Counted from the stretch's first letter, positions 1-10,060 are shown. The stretch is DNA of 64,000 nt from Vulcanisaeta sp. JCM 16161 (GCF_001316285.1 NZ_BBDO01000009.1:40052-104051), one strand, 5' to 3'. Notes: generated from the letters alone by a model not told the origin. Numbers and translations are program-made.

Positions 1-149
1 ATGTAGATCTCATAGACATGGTCAAAGTGCACCTCAATATCCAGTGACTTGAGGTACTTTGTTATGTTCATGGCTATCTCCTCAATTAATTCCTTACCGT
101 AATTTATCAGCGTATTATACACATCAAATGTTATGACTCTTAAGCTCAT
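1..149 (-). CDS. HAD-superfamily hydrolase, N-terminal part
   Basis: The gene runs off the left edge; only the first 49 codons are present, from an ATG at 149. The N terminus carries the HAD nucleophile motif FDVYNTL (DxYxT type, residues 8-14), in which the first Asp would form the phospho-aspartyl intermediate. The DxYNT variant is common in archaeal HAD phosphatases and dehalogenase-like enzymes. The substrate cannot be predicted. It is divergent from the GTP cyclohydrolase III gene, with about 50 bp between the starts. Confidence 0.75.
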   Translation of the reverse strand, partial: MSLRVITFDVYNTLINYGKELIEEIAMNITKYLKSLDIEVHFDHVYEIY

Positions 150-202
150 TAATTCACTATTCAATCACATTATTTTAAGTATTCCCACCCATTTGAGGGG
201 TT

Positions 203-952
203 ATGTTTTTAAACCAAAGGTTTAAGCTCGGTCTCGGTGTTAAACCTTTGGTTCAGGTAACAATAATTAGGTTAATTGGGTATAGAGAATGGACGGAGAC
301 CCTCGGTCCCGATAGAGAGCACATAATTCAACGCATCCAGGCCCAATTACATGGAGAATTGGTTAATGCCTTCTCCAGATTCAATGCCTGGGCCCACCCA
401 CTCAGGTATGATTACTTACTCGCAATAACAAATGGATTAGGCAATGATGAATTAATGAAGGTAATTAAGGAACTTGGTGAATACAGCCCGGTGCCTCTGT
501 CGAGTGGCACGTACGCGGATATGAATCCCAGGGTTGCCGAGAGGGAGGCCTTCAGACTTGCAATGAGGCTGCTCCAGGTGAGTCATTGATGGGAGGGAGG
601 ATGATGGTTATGTGGCTATTGCCACATAGACCTTATTGACTCGACAACCAGTACTGAATGGACATCAAGCTACCAATTATATGAGCATGTTTGGGGTGTG
701 GTTAATCAGGTAAGGCTTTACCTGGCGCCCTATGGCGGCATAACACTTTACCTAGGTGGCGATAACATAGTATCAATAGTACAACCAACCATTAATGATG
801 ATAGCCTTAAACCGCTGGCTAACCTAATAAATGCGAGGATAGGCGTTGGTATTGCACATAGCGGTAGGATAGCCATGAAACTCGCGACAGAGGCGTTGGA
901 CATTCTTAGATCTAGAAATAGCCATGGGGTGATGATGCTCAGAGAGGATTAA
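203..952 (+). CDS. arfA: GTP cyclohydrolase III (frame shifted near 590-625)
   Basis: Archaeal GTP cyclohydrolase III (ArfA) hydrolyses GTP to a formylamino-ribosylamino-pyrimidinone phosphate, the first step of archaeal riboflavin/F420 synthesis. The N-terminal half has the family pattern QVTIIRLIGYREWTETLGPDRE, and LLAITNG. After a frame change near 590-625 the second half continues with GYCHIDLIDST and LYLGGDNI, matching the duplicated catalytic domain. Length fits the family (about 235-250 aa). The start is uncertain: ATG 203 lies 28 nt from a TATA-like TATTTTAAG (171-179), but homologues begin near the TTG at 248 (VQVTIIRL). A strong inverted repeat (212-253) spans this zone. The stop overlaps the convergent gene at 949 by four bases. 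Confidence 0.85.
212..253. repeat. 14-bp perfect inverted repeat over the arfA start
   Basis: Left arm AACCAAAGGTTTAA (212-225) and right arm TTAAACCTTTGGTT (240-253) are exact reverse complements, separated by 14 nt that contain the direct repeat CTCGGT-CTCGGT. The arms cover the possible TTG start codon at 248 and lie within the first 50 nt of a leaderless transcript starting near 203. It could act as an operator dyad or an RNA hairpin controlling translation start. Function is inferred from position only. Confidence 0.6.
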
Positions 953-1839
953 TCGAGTTTAGGCCTCTTAATGAGCCTAATCCTGTTGACCCTACCCTCC
1001 TTAATGACCTGGATATAACCCGCGCTCTCCAATCTCCTGATCGCCCTCCAAAGTGTTGCCTTGGGCATGTTCAACTTCCTCTGAAGATCAGCCTGATAAG
1101 CCTCACCACCCATGTCCATTAATGCCTTAAGAACCTCCCTATCGGTTGGGTTCAACCCCTCAACAATTACCGGGTTCACCTCAGGACCCCTACGCCTAAT
1201 TACAAATAGGTAAGTTAATAGCGCTGCCACAGCAACAATTATAACAATCATGACGTAGTAAAGCATTGATCCAAAAATAGAAGATGACCCTACGACCTTT
1301 GCAGTGACCGGTACTGATGAATTTGTAATCGTAGTCACGGCATTCGTATTACCTACACTAGTTGTGGTGGTCTTTGTTGTGATGCTTGTCTTATTAGCTA
1401 TTGGTAATTCAGGTACGAAGCCTATTGAGTAGTTACCCGACGCGAGTTGGAGCATTATTCCATTACTCACCCTGGTGAAGTTGGTTATCAAGTCTATTGG
1501 TAATTGGGTTATTAGTACGTTATTACTTACAAATAGGTTTATTGAGTATTGTGATGAAACATTAATGATTAAGTAACTGCTGGGTGATTGGGTCACGTAG
1601 GGCGCGTATTGAATTGTAAACGAACCATTCCCAAACACGGGTATTATTAAGTGATTACCTATTAATATCGCCGGTATTATTGAACCACTTGAATTCTGAA
1701 CAATTATTGGCCCCAGGGGCTTTACAGGTAATGTAACGTTTAGCAAAGCCGTACTCTGCACAGTGGTTACGTTTATGCTCACCAATGAACCGTTACTCAA
1801 TAGATAGATGAACACGGAAATCAATGCTACCAGCATCAT
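949..1839 (-). CDS. Membrane-anchored winged-helix regulator
   Basis: A 296-residue protein. It has an N-terminal hydrophobic segment (about 1-16), then an extracytoplasmic beta-rich region with many N-glycosylation sequons (about 20-185, with a Thr/Ser-rich stretch at 148-175), a transmembrane helix (about 193-214) ending in RRR, and a C-terminal winged helix (about 228-290; TDREVLKALMDMGGEAYQ, KATLWRAIRRLESAGYI). This layout matches predicted membrane-associated archaeal transcription regulators (COG2512-like). The wing domain would face the cytoplasm and the outer domain could sense a surface signal. Its stop shares TTAA with the arfA stop. Targets are unknown. Confidence 0.75.
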   Translation of the reverse strand: MMLVALISVFIYLLSNGSLVSINVTTVQSTALLNVTLPVKPLGPIIVQNSSGSIIPAILIGNHLIIPVFGNGSFTIQYAPYVTQSPSSYLIINVSSQYSINLFVSNNVLITQLPIDLITNFTRVSNGIMLQLASGNYSIGFVPELPIANKTSITTKTTTTSVGNTNAVTTITNSSVPVTAKVVGSSSIFGSMLYYVMIVIIVAVAALLTYLFVIRRRGPEVNPVIVEGLNPTDREVLKALMDMGGEAYQADLQRKLNMPKATLWRAIRRLESAGYIQVIKEGRVNRIRLIKRPKLD

Positions 1840-1981
1840 TGATTCGATTATGGCTTATTGACTTAAAAACTTTATTAATTCACTTAGTAATAAAAAGAGA
1901 AATAGAATGAAAAATAGGAGGATATACATGAAGATTAAATTAAATAATTTTTAATAAAATATGACCTAATAATAAACCTTA

Positions 1982-3177
1982 TTAACCACCACCCTTACCC
2001 TGTCCTCCCCGTCCATGACTCTGCTGTCCTCCTTGTTTGCCCATGCCCTGACCGTGCTGCCCCTTACCATGTCCCTGTCCATGTAATTGCCAGCCCTTGG
2101 CCTCTTGGCCGAACTGCTGTGTAATGTTGAGCCAATCGCTGAATCCCTTACCGTGCCTGAGCATTTGCAGTAATTGCGCCTGCGCTGTTTCATTACCCTG
2201 TATTAATGGTATATCATCTTAAGCTCCTTAAATAGTTCATGCAATTCCTTAACACTTGTTATATTGAGTCCAGTGATGTTGGTTAGCATGCCTAACTCAT
2301 GATCCAGCATTGCTAACTGAGTTAGTGTTTCATTTAGGGTTATTGACCCCCTTATTATCTGCATTACGTAGTGTTCAAGCTCATGGTCAACCCTATTTGC
2401 AAACCCTATTTTCTGCTCCTCATAGTACTGACTAGTTATATTACTCAGTAATGACTTATACTCACTTAGCAATGCCATGGCCTCTGAGTAATTACCGCTG
2501 ACCAGGGCCTTATTCAACTGGCTTAGTAGGCTGTATATTTCGCTCGCCTCGGTGCTGTTCAGTAGTCCCTGTTGCTCGAGCCTCATTAGCGTCTCATTGA
2601 GTAGCATTAGTCTGTAGGTTAGTGTTCTATTCCAAATCTCGGCATGCTTCTCAAGCGCATAGACATGAACCAGGTAGTGCCTAAGGTGTACAAGGAATTG
2701 AAGTGCTAATAGGCACTCACCCTTACTGACATAATAATTAGTAATGTTCTGTAGCACCGCGGGTGTTAAGGTGAGACTGGTTATGTTGTATGCCGTCATG
2801 TTGAACTTCGTTATGTTGAATCCCGTGAATGTGCCGTTTATGGCAGTCTCATTAAAGCCCGTGGCGTTGACGGTGATTAATGACGTGGCATTAAAACCAC
2901 TCATGTTTGCGCCTACCCTCATTAACCACATATCATCGATGTATAGGTTAGCTTGAATCGCGGTGAGTAGGCCGGGTGGGCATGTGGTTACGTTAGTCAT
3001 GGTTACGTTGCTTATGGACGTCGCGTTAACGCTAATTGTTGAGTTGGTGGTATTAGTTGTTTGGGAGGCTAGTAGTGGGTTTGCGGTCATGGCCACGGTT
3101 AGTACTAGCGTTAGTGCCAGTGCGGTGACCAGCGCTATTACTCCTATATCTATTACTTTTCTGTTTCCCATGCTCAT
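1982..3177 (-). CDS. Secreted/membrane glycoprotein with Gly-Gln-His tail (frame shifted near 2210)
   Basis: I do not recognise a family. Starting at ATG 3177 there is a positively charged N terminus and a hydrophobic segment (about 10-30), as in a signal anchor, followed by a region very rich in Asn-x-Thr/Ser sequons (about 35-150) and then mostly alpha-helical sequence (about 150-325) with possible coiled coils. The first frame ends at 2203. One missing base at about 2210 (AAGGAT read as AAGAT) would continue it into DDIPLIQGNETAQAQ and a striking low-complexity C terminus rich in HGQG, GKGQHG and GGQ (1982-2100). It is likely a cell-surface protein. The His/Gly/Gln tail could bind metal. 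Confidence 0.55.
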
Positions 3178-3297
3178 CACCAAATCCTAAATTAATTATT
3201 TAATAAAGGAATCCTCCTGAAAACAACGCTTAATTACTGTGAAACAAAGTGAAACCAGAGGGTATGACTCTTAAAGACCGGTGATTTCCAAGGACCT

Positions 3298-3975
3298 GTG
3301 CTTATTCTAATTGATTTAGACGGCACATTATTACCCCTCGAGGCGTGGGACCCCGTGTTTCAGGATATAAGCATGCTAATAGCTAGCAGGGCTAATGTTG
3401 ATTGGAGAATTGTGTACAGGGCTGCAAAGGACCTGAATAGGGAATTATTGAGGAGCTTTACGATTAAGGCCTTTGATTGGGATTACATATTTACTGAGGT
3501 GGCTCATAGATTTGGCGTGCCCATGAGCATTGATGTTAATGATGCATTAATGAAGTACGTGCATGGTTTCAAACTATTTGATGGCGCGCTTGAACTTCTC
3601 AAGCTGATTAGGGACTTGGGGCATAGGTTAGTCATTGCAACCAATGGATTGTACAAGTATCAATCCGTGGTCATTAAGGAGTTAGGCCTTTCCAGGTTTA
3701 TCGATGGTATTAGGACACCTGACATGGTTGGTTGCCCTAAGAATTGCCGTGAATTCTTCGATGGTGCCCAGGCAATGATTGGCGATAACCCGCTTTTCGA
3801 CGTTTACTACCCGACTAGGTTTGGTTTAATGACGATATTCATTGGTGATTGGGAAAGGAGGTTAAAATACGTATTGGATGTGTGGGGCATTGACTTATCG
3901 GGCATCAGGCCAACCTATTCCTTCAAAAGCATTAGGGATTTATTAACGGTGATAACCACCATACTTGCTCAATGA
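3298..3975 (+). CDS. HAD-superfamily phosphatase
   Basis: A 225-aa HAD hydrolase starting at GTG 3298. Motif I is DLDGT (residues 6-10), motif II is IATNG (about residues 113-117), and motif III/IV lies around MIGDNPLFDVYYP (about 160-172), with the acidic pair in GDNPLFD. An alpha-helical cap occupies about 20-85. The fold predicts Mg-dependent phosphate monoester hydrolysis in the cytoplasm, with an unknown substrate. It is convergent with the VKOR gene and overlaps it by 7 bp. Confidence 0.8.
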   Translation: MLILIDLDGTLLPLEAWDPVFQDISMLIASRANVDWRIVYRAAKDLNRELLRSFTIKAFDWDYIFTEVAHRFGVPMSIDVNDALMKYVHGFKLFDGALELLKLIRDLGHRLVIATNGLYKYQSVVIKELGLSRFIDGIRTPDMVGCPKNCREFFDGAQAMIGDNPLFDVYYPTRFGLMTIFIGDWERRLKYVLDVWGIDLSGIRPTYSFKSIRDLLTVITTILAQ

Positions 3976-4454
3976 ACGTGGTGTCTTCGCACTTTAATAA
4001 GGAACACCGTTATCACGATGAAGTCTATTATTATCATCACATGCATTATCGTGCAGTACATACACAGTGCGTGGAGTAGGTAGGTCTCAACAAATATTAG
4101 GTATGGAACCACCAATATCCCAATGAATCTCCAGTAAAATAGGACATTCAATGCAAGCGCGGCCAAATTTCCTGGGCCTAAGTCATATGTTAGTACGAGG
4201 ATTATATTCACTATAAACCAGACTGCCGCCAATAAGTCGAGTGGAACACCACCTATGTCTGAGTACCTACTTGAGAGTACCCTTTCGCAATCAATGGTTA
4301 TTCCTGGGAATGGGGATTTAAACGATGTGCACAGCGGTGGTAGCTCGTGTAGATAGTAATACGTGTATATTACGATGGATGATGCGAATAGACCTATCGC
4401 CGAGAATATGAGCATGAGTATTAACCACGTTCTTGATAGTCTCCTCATCATCAC
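3969..4454 (-). CDS. VKOR-family disulfide-forming membrane protein
   Basis: A 161-aa integral membrane protein with about four transmembrane helices (about 10-33, 72-92, 98-122 and 126-154). It has the VKOR cysteines: a loop pair C42 and C56 (IDCERVLSSRYS) and the CxxC active site CMYC at 131-134 at the start of the last helix. VKOR proteins pass electrons from thiol oxidoreductases to quinones and drive disulfide formation, which is widespread even in the cytosol of hyperthermophilic crenarchaea. No fused thioredoxin domain is present and no thioredoxin-like partner is adjacent. Residues TIDCERV and GVPLDLLAAVWF agree with the archaeal branch. Confidence 0.85.
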   Translation of the reverse strand: MMMRRLSRTWLILMLIFSAIGLFASSIVIYTYYYLHELPPLCTSFKSPFPGITIDCERVLSSRYSDIGGVPLDLLAAVWFIVNIILVLTYDLGPGNLAALALNVLFYWRFIGILVVPYLIFVETYLLHALCMYCTIMHVMIIIDFIVITVFLIKVRRHHVH

Positions 4455-4564
4455 GTAGATAAAGCCCTGAACTTAAATATTAATCTCACAGTGTAATTAC
4501 TGCATTATTAATTAACTTTAACGAGCTAATTAATTTATTAAAGCACTGCACTTGATTGTGCACG

Positions 4565-6546
4565 ATGTCTGAGGTGGGTAAGAGGATAATATTTCACGAA
4601 TTGCTCACGCCCGAGGAGGCATTAAGTAAGGTGTTTAGTACCGTTAAGGTTGAGCCATTGGGAACGGAGGTCGTTAGAATTGAGGAAAGCTATGGGAGGG
4701 TTTTGGCGAGAGATGTGTATTCACGAATTGACGTGCCACCCTTCGATAGGGCAACAATGGATGGATTTGCCGTGAGGGCTGAGGATACCTTTGGAGCTGA
4801 TGAACTTAATCCAATTAAGTTAAGGGTTATTGGTAATGTTGAGACGGGGGCCGAGGAATTGCCCCAGGTCAATTCTGGCGAGGCCGTTGAAATAGCCACC
4901 GGCGCTCCAATGCCTCCTGGAGCAAATGCTGTGGTTATGGTTGAGTATACAAAGCGCAGTGGTGATGAGTTAGTGATATACCGCTCGGTAACACCTGGTG
5001 AGAATGTGATGTCCGCGGGCTCTGACGTGATGATGGGTGAGCTAATACTTAGGCGGTGCACGGTGATTAGGGAGAGGGAGGTTGGGTTGCTCGCGGCTGT
5101 TGGTATTGATAGGGTTGAGGTGTTCAGGAGACCTAAAGTTGCCATAATCTCGACCGGAAATGAGTTGGTTAGTCCAGGTAAGGAGTTAGGTCGTGGTAAG
5201 ATATACGATATAAATACGTACACGATAGCCCATGCCGTTGCGTCAATGGGCGCTGAGCCAATAATCATGGGTATTGTTAGGGATAACATTAATGAGATGA
5301 GGGAGACCGTGAATAAGGCATTGAATATTAGTGACTTGGTGCTTTTATCAGGAGGGACTTCCGCGGGACTTGCGGACTTAACATATAGGGTGCTTGACGA
5401 GATTGGACCCCCCGGCATAATAATCCATGGGCTTAAGGTGAAGCCTGGTAAGCCGACGGTCGTTGCCGTGTCCAGAGATAATAAGTTAGTCATTGGCTTA
5501 CCCGGGTACCCAAGCTCGGCGCTAATGATATTCAACATAATAGTTAAGCCAATACTGGCCAGGATGCTTTGCACGGGGTTGATGAGGTTAAGATTAGGGC
5601 TAAACTCGCCATTAGGCTGATGGCGCAAGGGTAGGAGGGCCCTTTACCCCGTTAGTCTCGTCGATACAGGGCACGGGATAGTGGCATACCCATTACCCGC
5701 TGAGTCAGGTGCCATAAGCACGCTGGCCTTCGCTGATGGTTATATAGCCATTCCAGAAACCGTGGAGTACCTGGACAGTGGTGATGAGGTTGAGGTTACA
5801 TTATTTACACATCAGTATATGCCGGCTAACCTATACATAATCGGTAGTCATGACCTTGGACTAGACGTATTAATACCAATGCTCCCAGGCTTTGTTAGGG
5901 CTAGGGTGATTAATGTTGGTTCCATGGGTGGGCTCTACGCGGTTAAGCGTGGTGAGGCTGACGTGGCTGGTCTACACCTTGTTGATGAGGAGACTGGGCA
6001 GTACAACGTGCCGTACATGATCAAGTACGATGTTAAAAATGCAGTTCTCATTAGGGGCTACCTCAGGGAACAGGGATTGATAGTGCCCAGGGGCAATCCC
6101 AAGAACATAAGAAGCATTGAGGACTTATTGAGGGGCGATGTGAGGATTGTTAATAGGAATAAGGGTGCAGGCACGAGATTCCTACTCGACCTGAAGTTAA
6201 AGGAGATAGCATCTAAAATGGGTATTAAATTTGAGGAATTAGTGAGGAAGGTGAATGGTTATTACTATGAGGTTAAGACCCACACAGCCGTCGCAGCCGC
6301 CGTGGCCCAGGGAAAGGCTGATGCCGGCGTTGGTATTAGGCTGCGGCTGCGATGTATGGTCTCGACTTCATACCACTTGGTTGGGAGAGTTATGACTTCG
6401 CAATACCCATTGATAGGCTTGAGAAGGATAGCGTTAAGGCATTCCTAAACATGCTGAGGAGTAACGAATTTAGGGATGCCCTCAGTAAATTACCTGGCTA
6501 TAAGGTTCCCAATGATATCGGCGAGGTTATTTGGAAGGGTCAATAA
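4565..6546 (+). CDS. moeA: Molybdopterin molybdenumtransferase MoeA fused to PBP-like domain (frame shifted)
   Basis: MoeA inserts molybdate (or tungstate) into adenylylated molybdopterin. Residues 1 to about 340 hold the MoeA domains: PPFDRATMDGFAVR, EIATGAPMPPGANAVVMVEY, ISTGNELV, LLSGGTSAG and KPGKPTVVA. Shifts near 5578, 5629 and 6340 interrupt the frame. The continuation (5630-6546) is a periplasmic-binding-protein-like domain (COG1910 type) with HDLGLDVLIPML, GEADVAGLHLVDEETG, NRNKGAGTRFLLD and DAGVGIR. MoeA-PBP fusions are known in archaea and bacteria, and the PBP-like part is thought to bind the oxyanion. The ATG at 4565 is preferred over the TTG at 4556. The full protein would be about 660 aa. 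Confidence 0.9.
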
Positions 6547-6581
6547 TTCTAAATTTAATTTATTTAATTTTAAAATTCGAA

Positions 6582-8075
6582 TTATTTAGTGGGTAGCTTG
6601 TCTACGAAGTAAACCTTCCTAAGCTTCTTGTAAAACGCTACCCTGGAGTTTACGAAATCGATCAATTCCTTATCAGATACCTTACCTTTATATTCATCGC
6701 GTAGTACTACGTAGGCCACGGGTAGTTGGCCTATGTTTGGATCCTCAGCTTGTTCTCCAGTTACGTAGGCCTCCTTAACGGCTGGGTGCCTCATTAATAT
6801 TATTTCCAGGTCTCGCGGGAATATTGGATAGCCCTTATACTTAATCATCCTCTTCTTAACACCCCTGAAGTACAGCAGGCCCTTATCATCCATGACCATT
6901 AGGTCACCGGTTAATAGCCATCCATTGTAGATAGCCTTCCTCGTATCCTCAGGGTCGGAATAACCCTTCATTATCCAGGGGGCCTTAGCCGCCAACTCAC
7001 CAACACTACCCACACCCAACTCCTTCGACGGATCATTTGGGTCAACAATCTTCAACTCAGCACCAGGTATTGCCGAGCCAACGGTACCAGTTATGTCCTT
7101 GTACTTAATTGGCTGCACCGTGAGTACATACGCCTCGGTTAAGCCGTAGAACTGCACAAGTGGCACGCCAAATCTTTGGTAGAACCCCAACTGCGTTGTT
7201 GGGGGTAATGGCGCGGCTGCAGAGAGGGCTAGCCTTAATGACGATAATGCATTAGGACTTAAGTCCTTATTATTGAGTATTTGGTCGAACATCAGAGGTA
7301 CCCCGGCGAATACCGTTATCCCATACCTACGTATTAACTCAGGCGTGTCCTTAGCGTCGAAGTGCCTGGCTATAACGGCCTTGGAACCCCTTACGAAGGC
7401 CGACATCAACTCCGTAAGCCCAAGTATGTGGGATAACTGGGCAACCACGAGTACCGAGTCTCTGGGGCCAAGCCCTATCGCCTCACCAAACGCGTATGGA
7501 CCTGAGTATAGGCTGAAGTACGTGTGCCAAACCTGCATTGTCCTACCTGCAATGCCTGCATAGTAATAGATCAGGCCGACATCATCATCCCTAACCTCAA
7601 TTGGCCTAAGGCCCGTTGGTGAACCACTATTTAATAATTCCTGAAAACTTAACACCCCCTGTCCAGAGATGTCAACACCAATCACCCTATACTTAGATAG
7701 AACCGCCCTCTCCCTCTCAATGACTGACTTATCCGCAATCACAGCCTTTGGCGCGGAATCACTTAATTGGTAGTCGAGATCCTCAGATATGGTTAACGGA
7801 TCTATAAGGACTGCCGATGCGCCTAGAATCCACGTTGCGAATAATGAAATAACGGCCTCCACACTATTACTCATAACTATGGCTATCTTATCCCCATGGC
7901 CAATGTCAAATTTACTGAGAGAGTTTGCAAGTCGGGAGGCCGTGTTATAAAGATCGCTATATGTCAATGCCACGCCACGTTCATCAATTAAGAAGGTATC
8001 GTTTGGGCGGCTCCTTAAATAATCAAGCAATGCATCAATGGGATTTTGATGAGGATAGCTTGATTTTGTTGCCAT
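6582..8075 (-). CDS. Acyl-CoA synthetase-like adenylate-forming protein with degenerate motifs
   Basis: A 497-aa ANL-superfamily protein (ATG at 8075; GTG at 8084 is also possible), uninterrupted. It has the overall fold: DKIAIVMSNSVEAV, LVQFYGLTEAY (A5), NGWLLTGDLMVMD (A7), KGYPIFPRDLE and HPAVKEAYVTG. However, the ATP-binding A3 loop, normally Y-T/S-S-G-T-T-G-x-P-K-G, reads YYYAGIAGRTMQV (about 169-181), with the Thr/Ser, Pro and Lys replaced. The C terminus stops at VDKLPTK before the A10 lysine motif (SGKIxR). The canonical catalytic residues are therefore lacking. It overlaps the acetyl-CoA synthetase gene upstream, so the two are probably cotranscribed. It may be a pseudoenzyme or regulatory partner, or use altered chemistry. 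Confidence 0.75.
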   Translation of the reverse strand: MATKSSYPHQNPIDALLDYLRSRPNDTFLIDERGVALTYSDLYNTASRLANSLSKFDIGHGDKIAIVMSNSVEAVISLFATWILGASAVLIDPLTISEDLDYQLSDSAPKAVIADKSVIERERAVLSKYRVIGVDISGQGVLSFQELLNSGSPTGLRPIEVRDDDVGLIYYYAGIAGRTMQVWHTYFSLYSGPYAFGEAIGLGPRDSVLVVAQLSHILGLTELMSAFVRGSKAVIARHFDAKDTPELIRRYGITVFAGVPLMFDQILNNKDLSPNALSSLRLALSAAAPLPPTTQLGFYQRFGVPLVQFYGLTEAYVLTVQPIKYKDITGTVGSAIPGAELKIVDPNDPSKELGVGSVGELAAKAPWIMKGYSDPEDTRKAIYNGWLLTGDLMVMDDKGLLYFRGVKKRMIKYKGYPIFPRDLEIILMRHPAVKEAYVTGEQAEDPNIGQLPVAYVVLRDEYKGKVSDKELIDFVNSRVAFYKKLRKVYFVDKLPTK

Positions 8076-8080
8076 GGTTA

Positions 8081-9972
8081 TCACGACTTTATATAGCCGC
8101 GTTCGATTAGGGCTGCCTTTATCTCATCCAGCGTTCTAACGTCGTCCAGCGTTGATATGTCTCCATATGGCTCATTCTTCACCAAAGCCTTAATAACCTC
8201 CTCATTATCTTACCCGACTTCGTCTTTGGTAGTCTCCTTACTATTATTACGTCATCAACCCTGGTACCTGATGCTCTGGCGAACTCCTTAATATCGTTGA
8301 TCAACGCCTCAGAAGGTGTTTCCCCTGACTTAAGCACAACGAAGGCAAGCACCTTTTCACCACCGCCGGGTGCCGGCGCACCGACTACGGCAGCCTCAGC
8401 AACCGCCTTATGCCTTGCGAGGACCCCCTCTATGTCCATCGTACCAAGCCTCTCGCCAGCAACACTTAGTATGTCATCGGCCCTACCCAATACGTATAGG
8501 TAACCGTCCGAGTCATAGAAACCATAATCGCCTGTGTAGAAGTATCCTGGGAATCTAGTCCAGTAGGTCTTCATTAGCCTCTCATAATTGGGGTCATTCC
8601 ACATCTTAGCCATTGCTGGGTTCGGGATTGCGATGACTATGTAACCCCTCTGCCCAGGTGGGAGTGGGTTGCCATCATCGTCGACCACGAGCCATTTACT
8701 ACCTGGGAATTGAATACCCGCTGAACCGGGCTTAAATGGTATTTCACCAAGCCCATAGGGTGTCGCTGCGATTGGTATTAGGTGCTCGGTCATCCAGTAG
8801 GCATCCGCAATTACCGTATTCGGTAACTGCTGTATATACCACTCGGCAACGCCTGGGTTGAGTGTCTCGCCCGTATTGAGTATTATCCTTAAGCTTGATA
8901 GGTCTCCCTTAAGTGCTTCCTCACCAATGCTCCTAATTGTATATAATGTTGTCGTACTACTCCAGATTAGTGAGACGTGGTACTTCTCAATTATCCTAGC
9001 AAATAAGTCCCTCTTATAGCCCACGAATCCCTCGAACAGGAGGCCGGTCATGCCCATTACGGGTATTGTATATAGGTTAGCCATGGGCCACACAGGCCAG
9101 CCCAGCTCACTTATTGTCCACCAAACATCCGTATCCTGTGGGTTAAACAATGCCCTAAACGTCCAGTTAAGGCCTATTGGGTAACCACCATTACTCTGCC
9201 ATAGTCCCTTAGGCCTACCCGTCGTACCCGACGTGTAGTATATGGTGGCAGGCTCATTAGCCTCCACGGGAACGGGCTCGACGTAGACCTTGCCCTTGGG
9301 GGCTACGTCCTCATAAACCAGGTCTCTACCCTGCTTAAGGTTGAAGTCGGAGAATCCCCTGGACACCACCAGCACCTTCTCAACCGGTGTTTGATACTTC
9401 TCGAGAGTCCTGTCGACCAGATCCTTCATCCTAATCTCATCACCAGCCCTAAATCCCTTCGATGCGACTATAAATACCTTTGACCCACAGTCCTGGAGCC
9501 TATATGCAAGGGTTTCCTCGCTTAAGCCGGCATAGTGAATCACTAGGATGGCACCGAGTCTGTGGACCGCGAGGCCGAAGTAAACGGCCTCTGGTATATT
9601 TGGCATCATCATCGAAACGGTGTCGCCCTTCTTAACACCAAGCTCTTTAAGTACGTACGCAGCCCTATTCACCTCCCTATAAAGGTCCCAATAGCTAATG
9701 ACCTTGCTATCGCCCCTCTCATTCTCGTAGTAAAAGGCGACCCTATTGGCCCGAGTCGGTATGTGCCTGTCAACCGCATTATAACTAATGTTCAGGTAGC
9801 CACCCCTAAACCAGTAAACATCGGGTGCCCTACCCTCGAGCACTGACTTAGGCCTTTCAAACCAGGTAAGGTATTCAGCCTTATCAGCCCAGAACTTAGC
9901 CGGGTTCTCCGCAGCCTCAATAGCCATTCGCCTTATTCTATCTAAGGAATAGAACTTTTGATTTACCGCCAT
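8081..9972 (-). CDS. acsA: Acetyl-CoA synthetase / acyl-CoA ligase (C terminus frame shifted near 8200)
   Basis: An AMP-forming acetyl- or short-chain acyl-CoA synthetase converts carboxylate, ATP and CoA to acyl-CoA, AMP and PPi. Motifs include IYYTSGTTGRPKGL (A3), ISELGWPVWPMANL, TGETLNPGVAEWY, DAYWMTEH, GYFYTGDYGFYD and LGRADDILSVAGERLGT, ending in RLPKTKSGKIMRR, where the acetylatable catalytic Lys lies. A lost base near 8200 (AAGGGCT read as AAGGCT) truncates the main frame. The true tail reads ALVKNEPYGDIST to a TGA at 8081. Total length is about 630 aa, usual for the family. Start ATG 9972. It overlaps the downstream synthetase-like gene. Confidence 0.9.
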
Positions 9973-10060
9973 AAATAAAATATTTATGAACTCTTTTTAA
10001 GTATTACCTCATGAAAATAGGATGTGAAGTTTTATTGAATTATTTATGTAGGTAAAATGA

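Noticed and set aside
4690..5628. Long open frame of 312 codons on the minus strand within moeA
   Set aside because: It is a shadow of moeA; the sense strand has clear MoeA motifs and the antisense product has no recognisable family.
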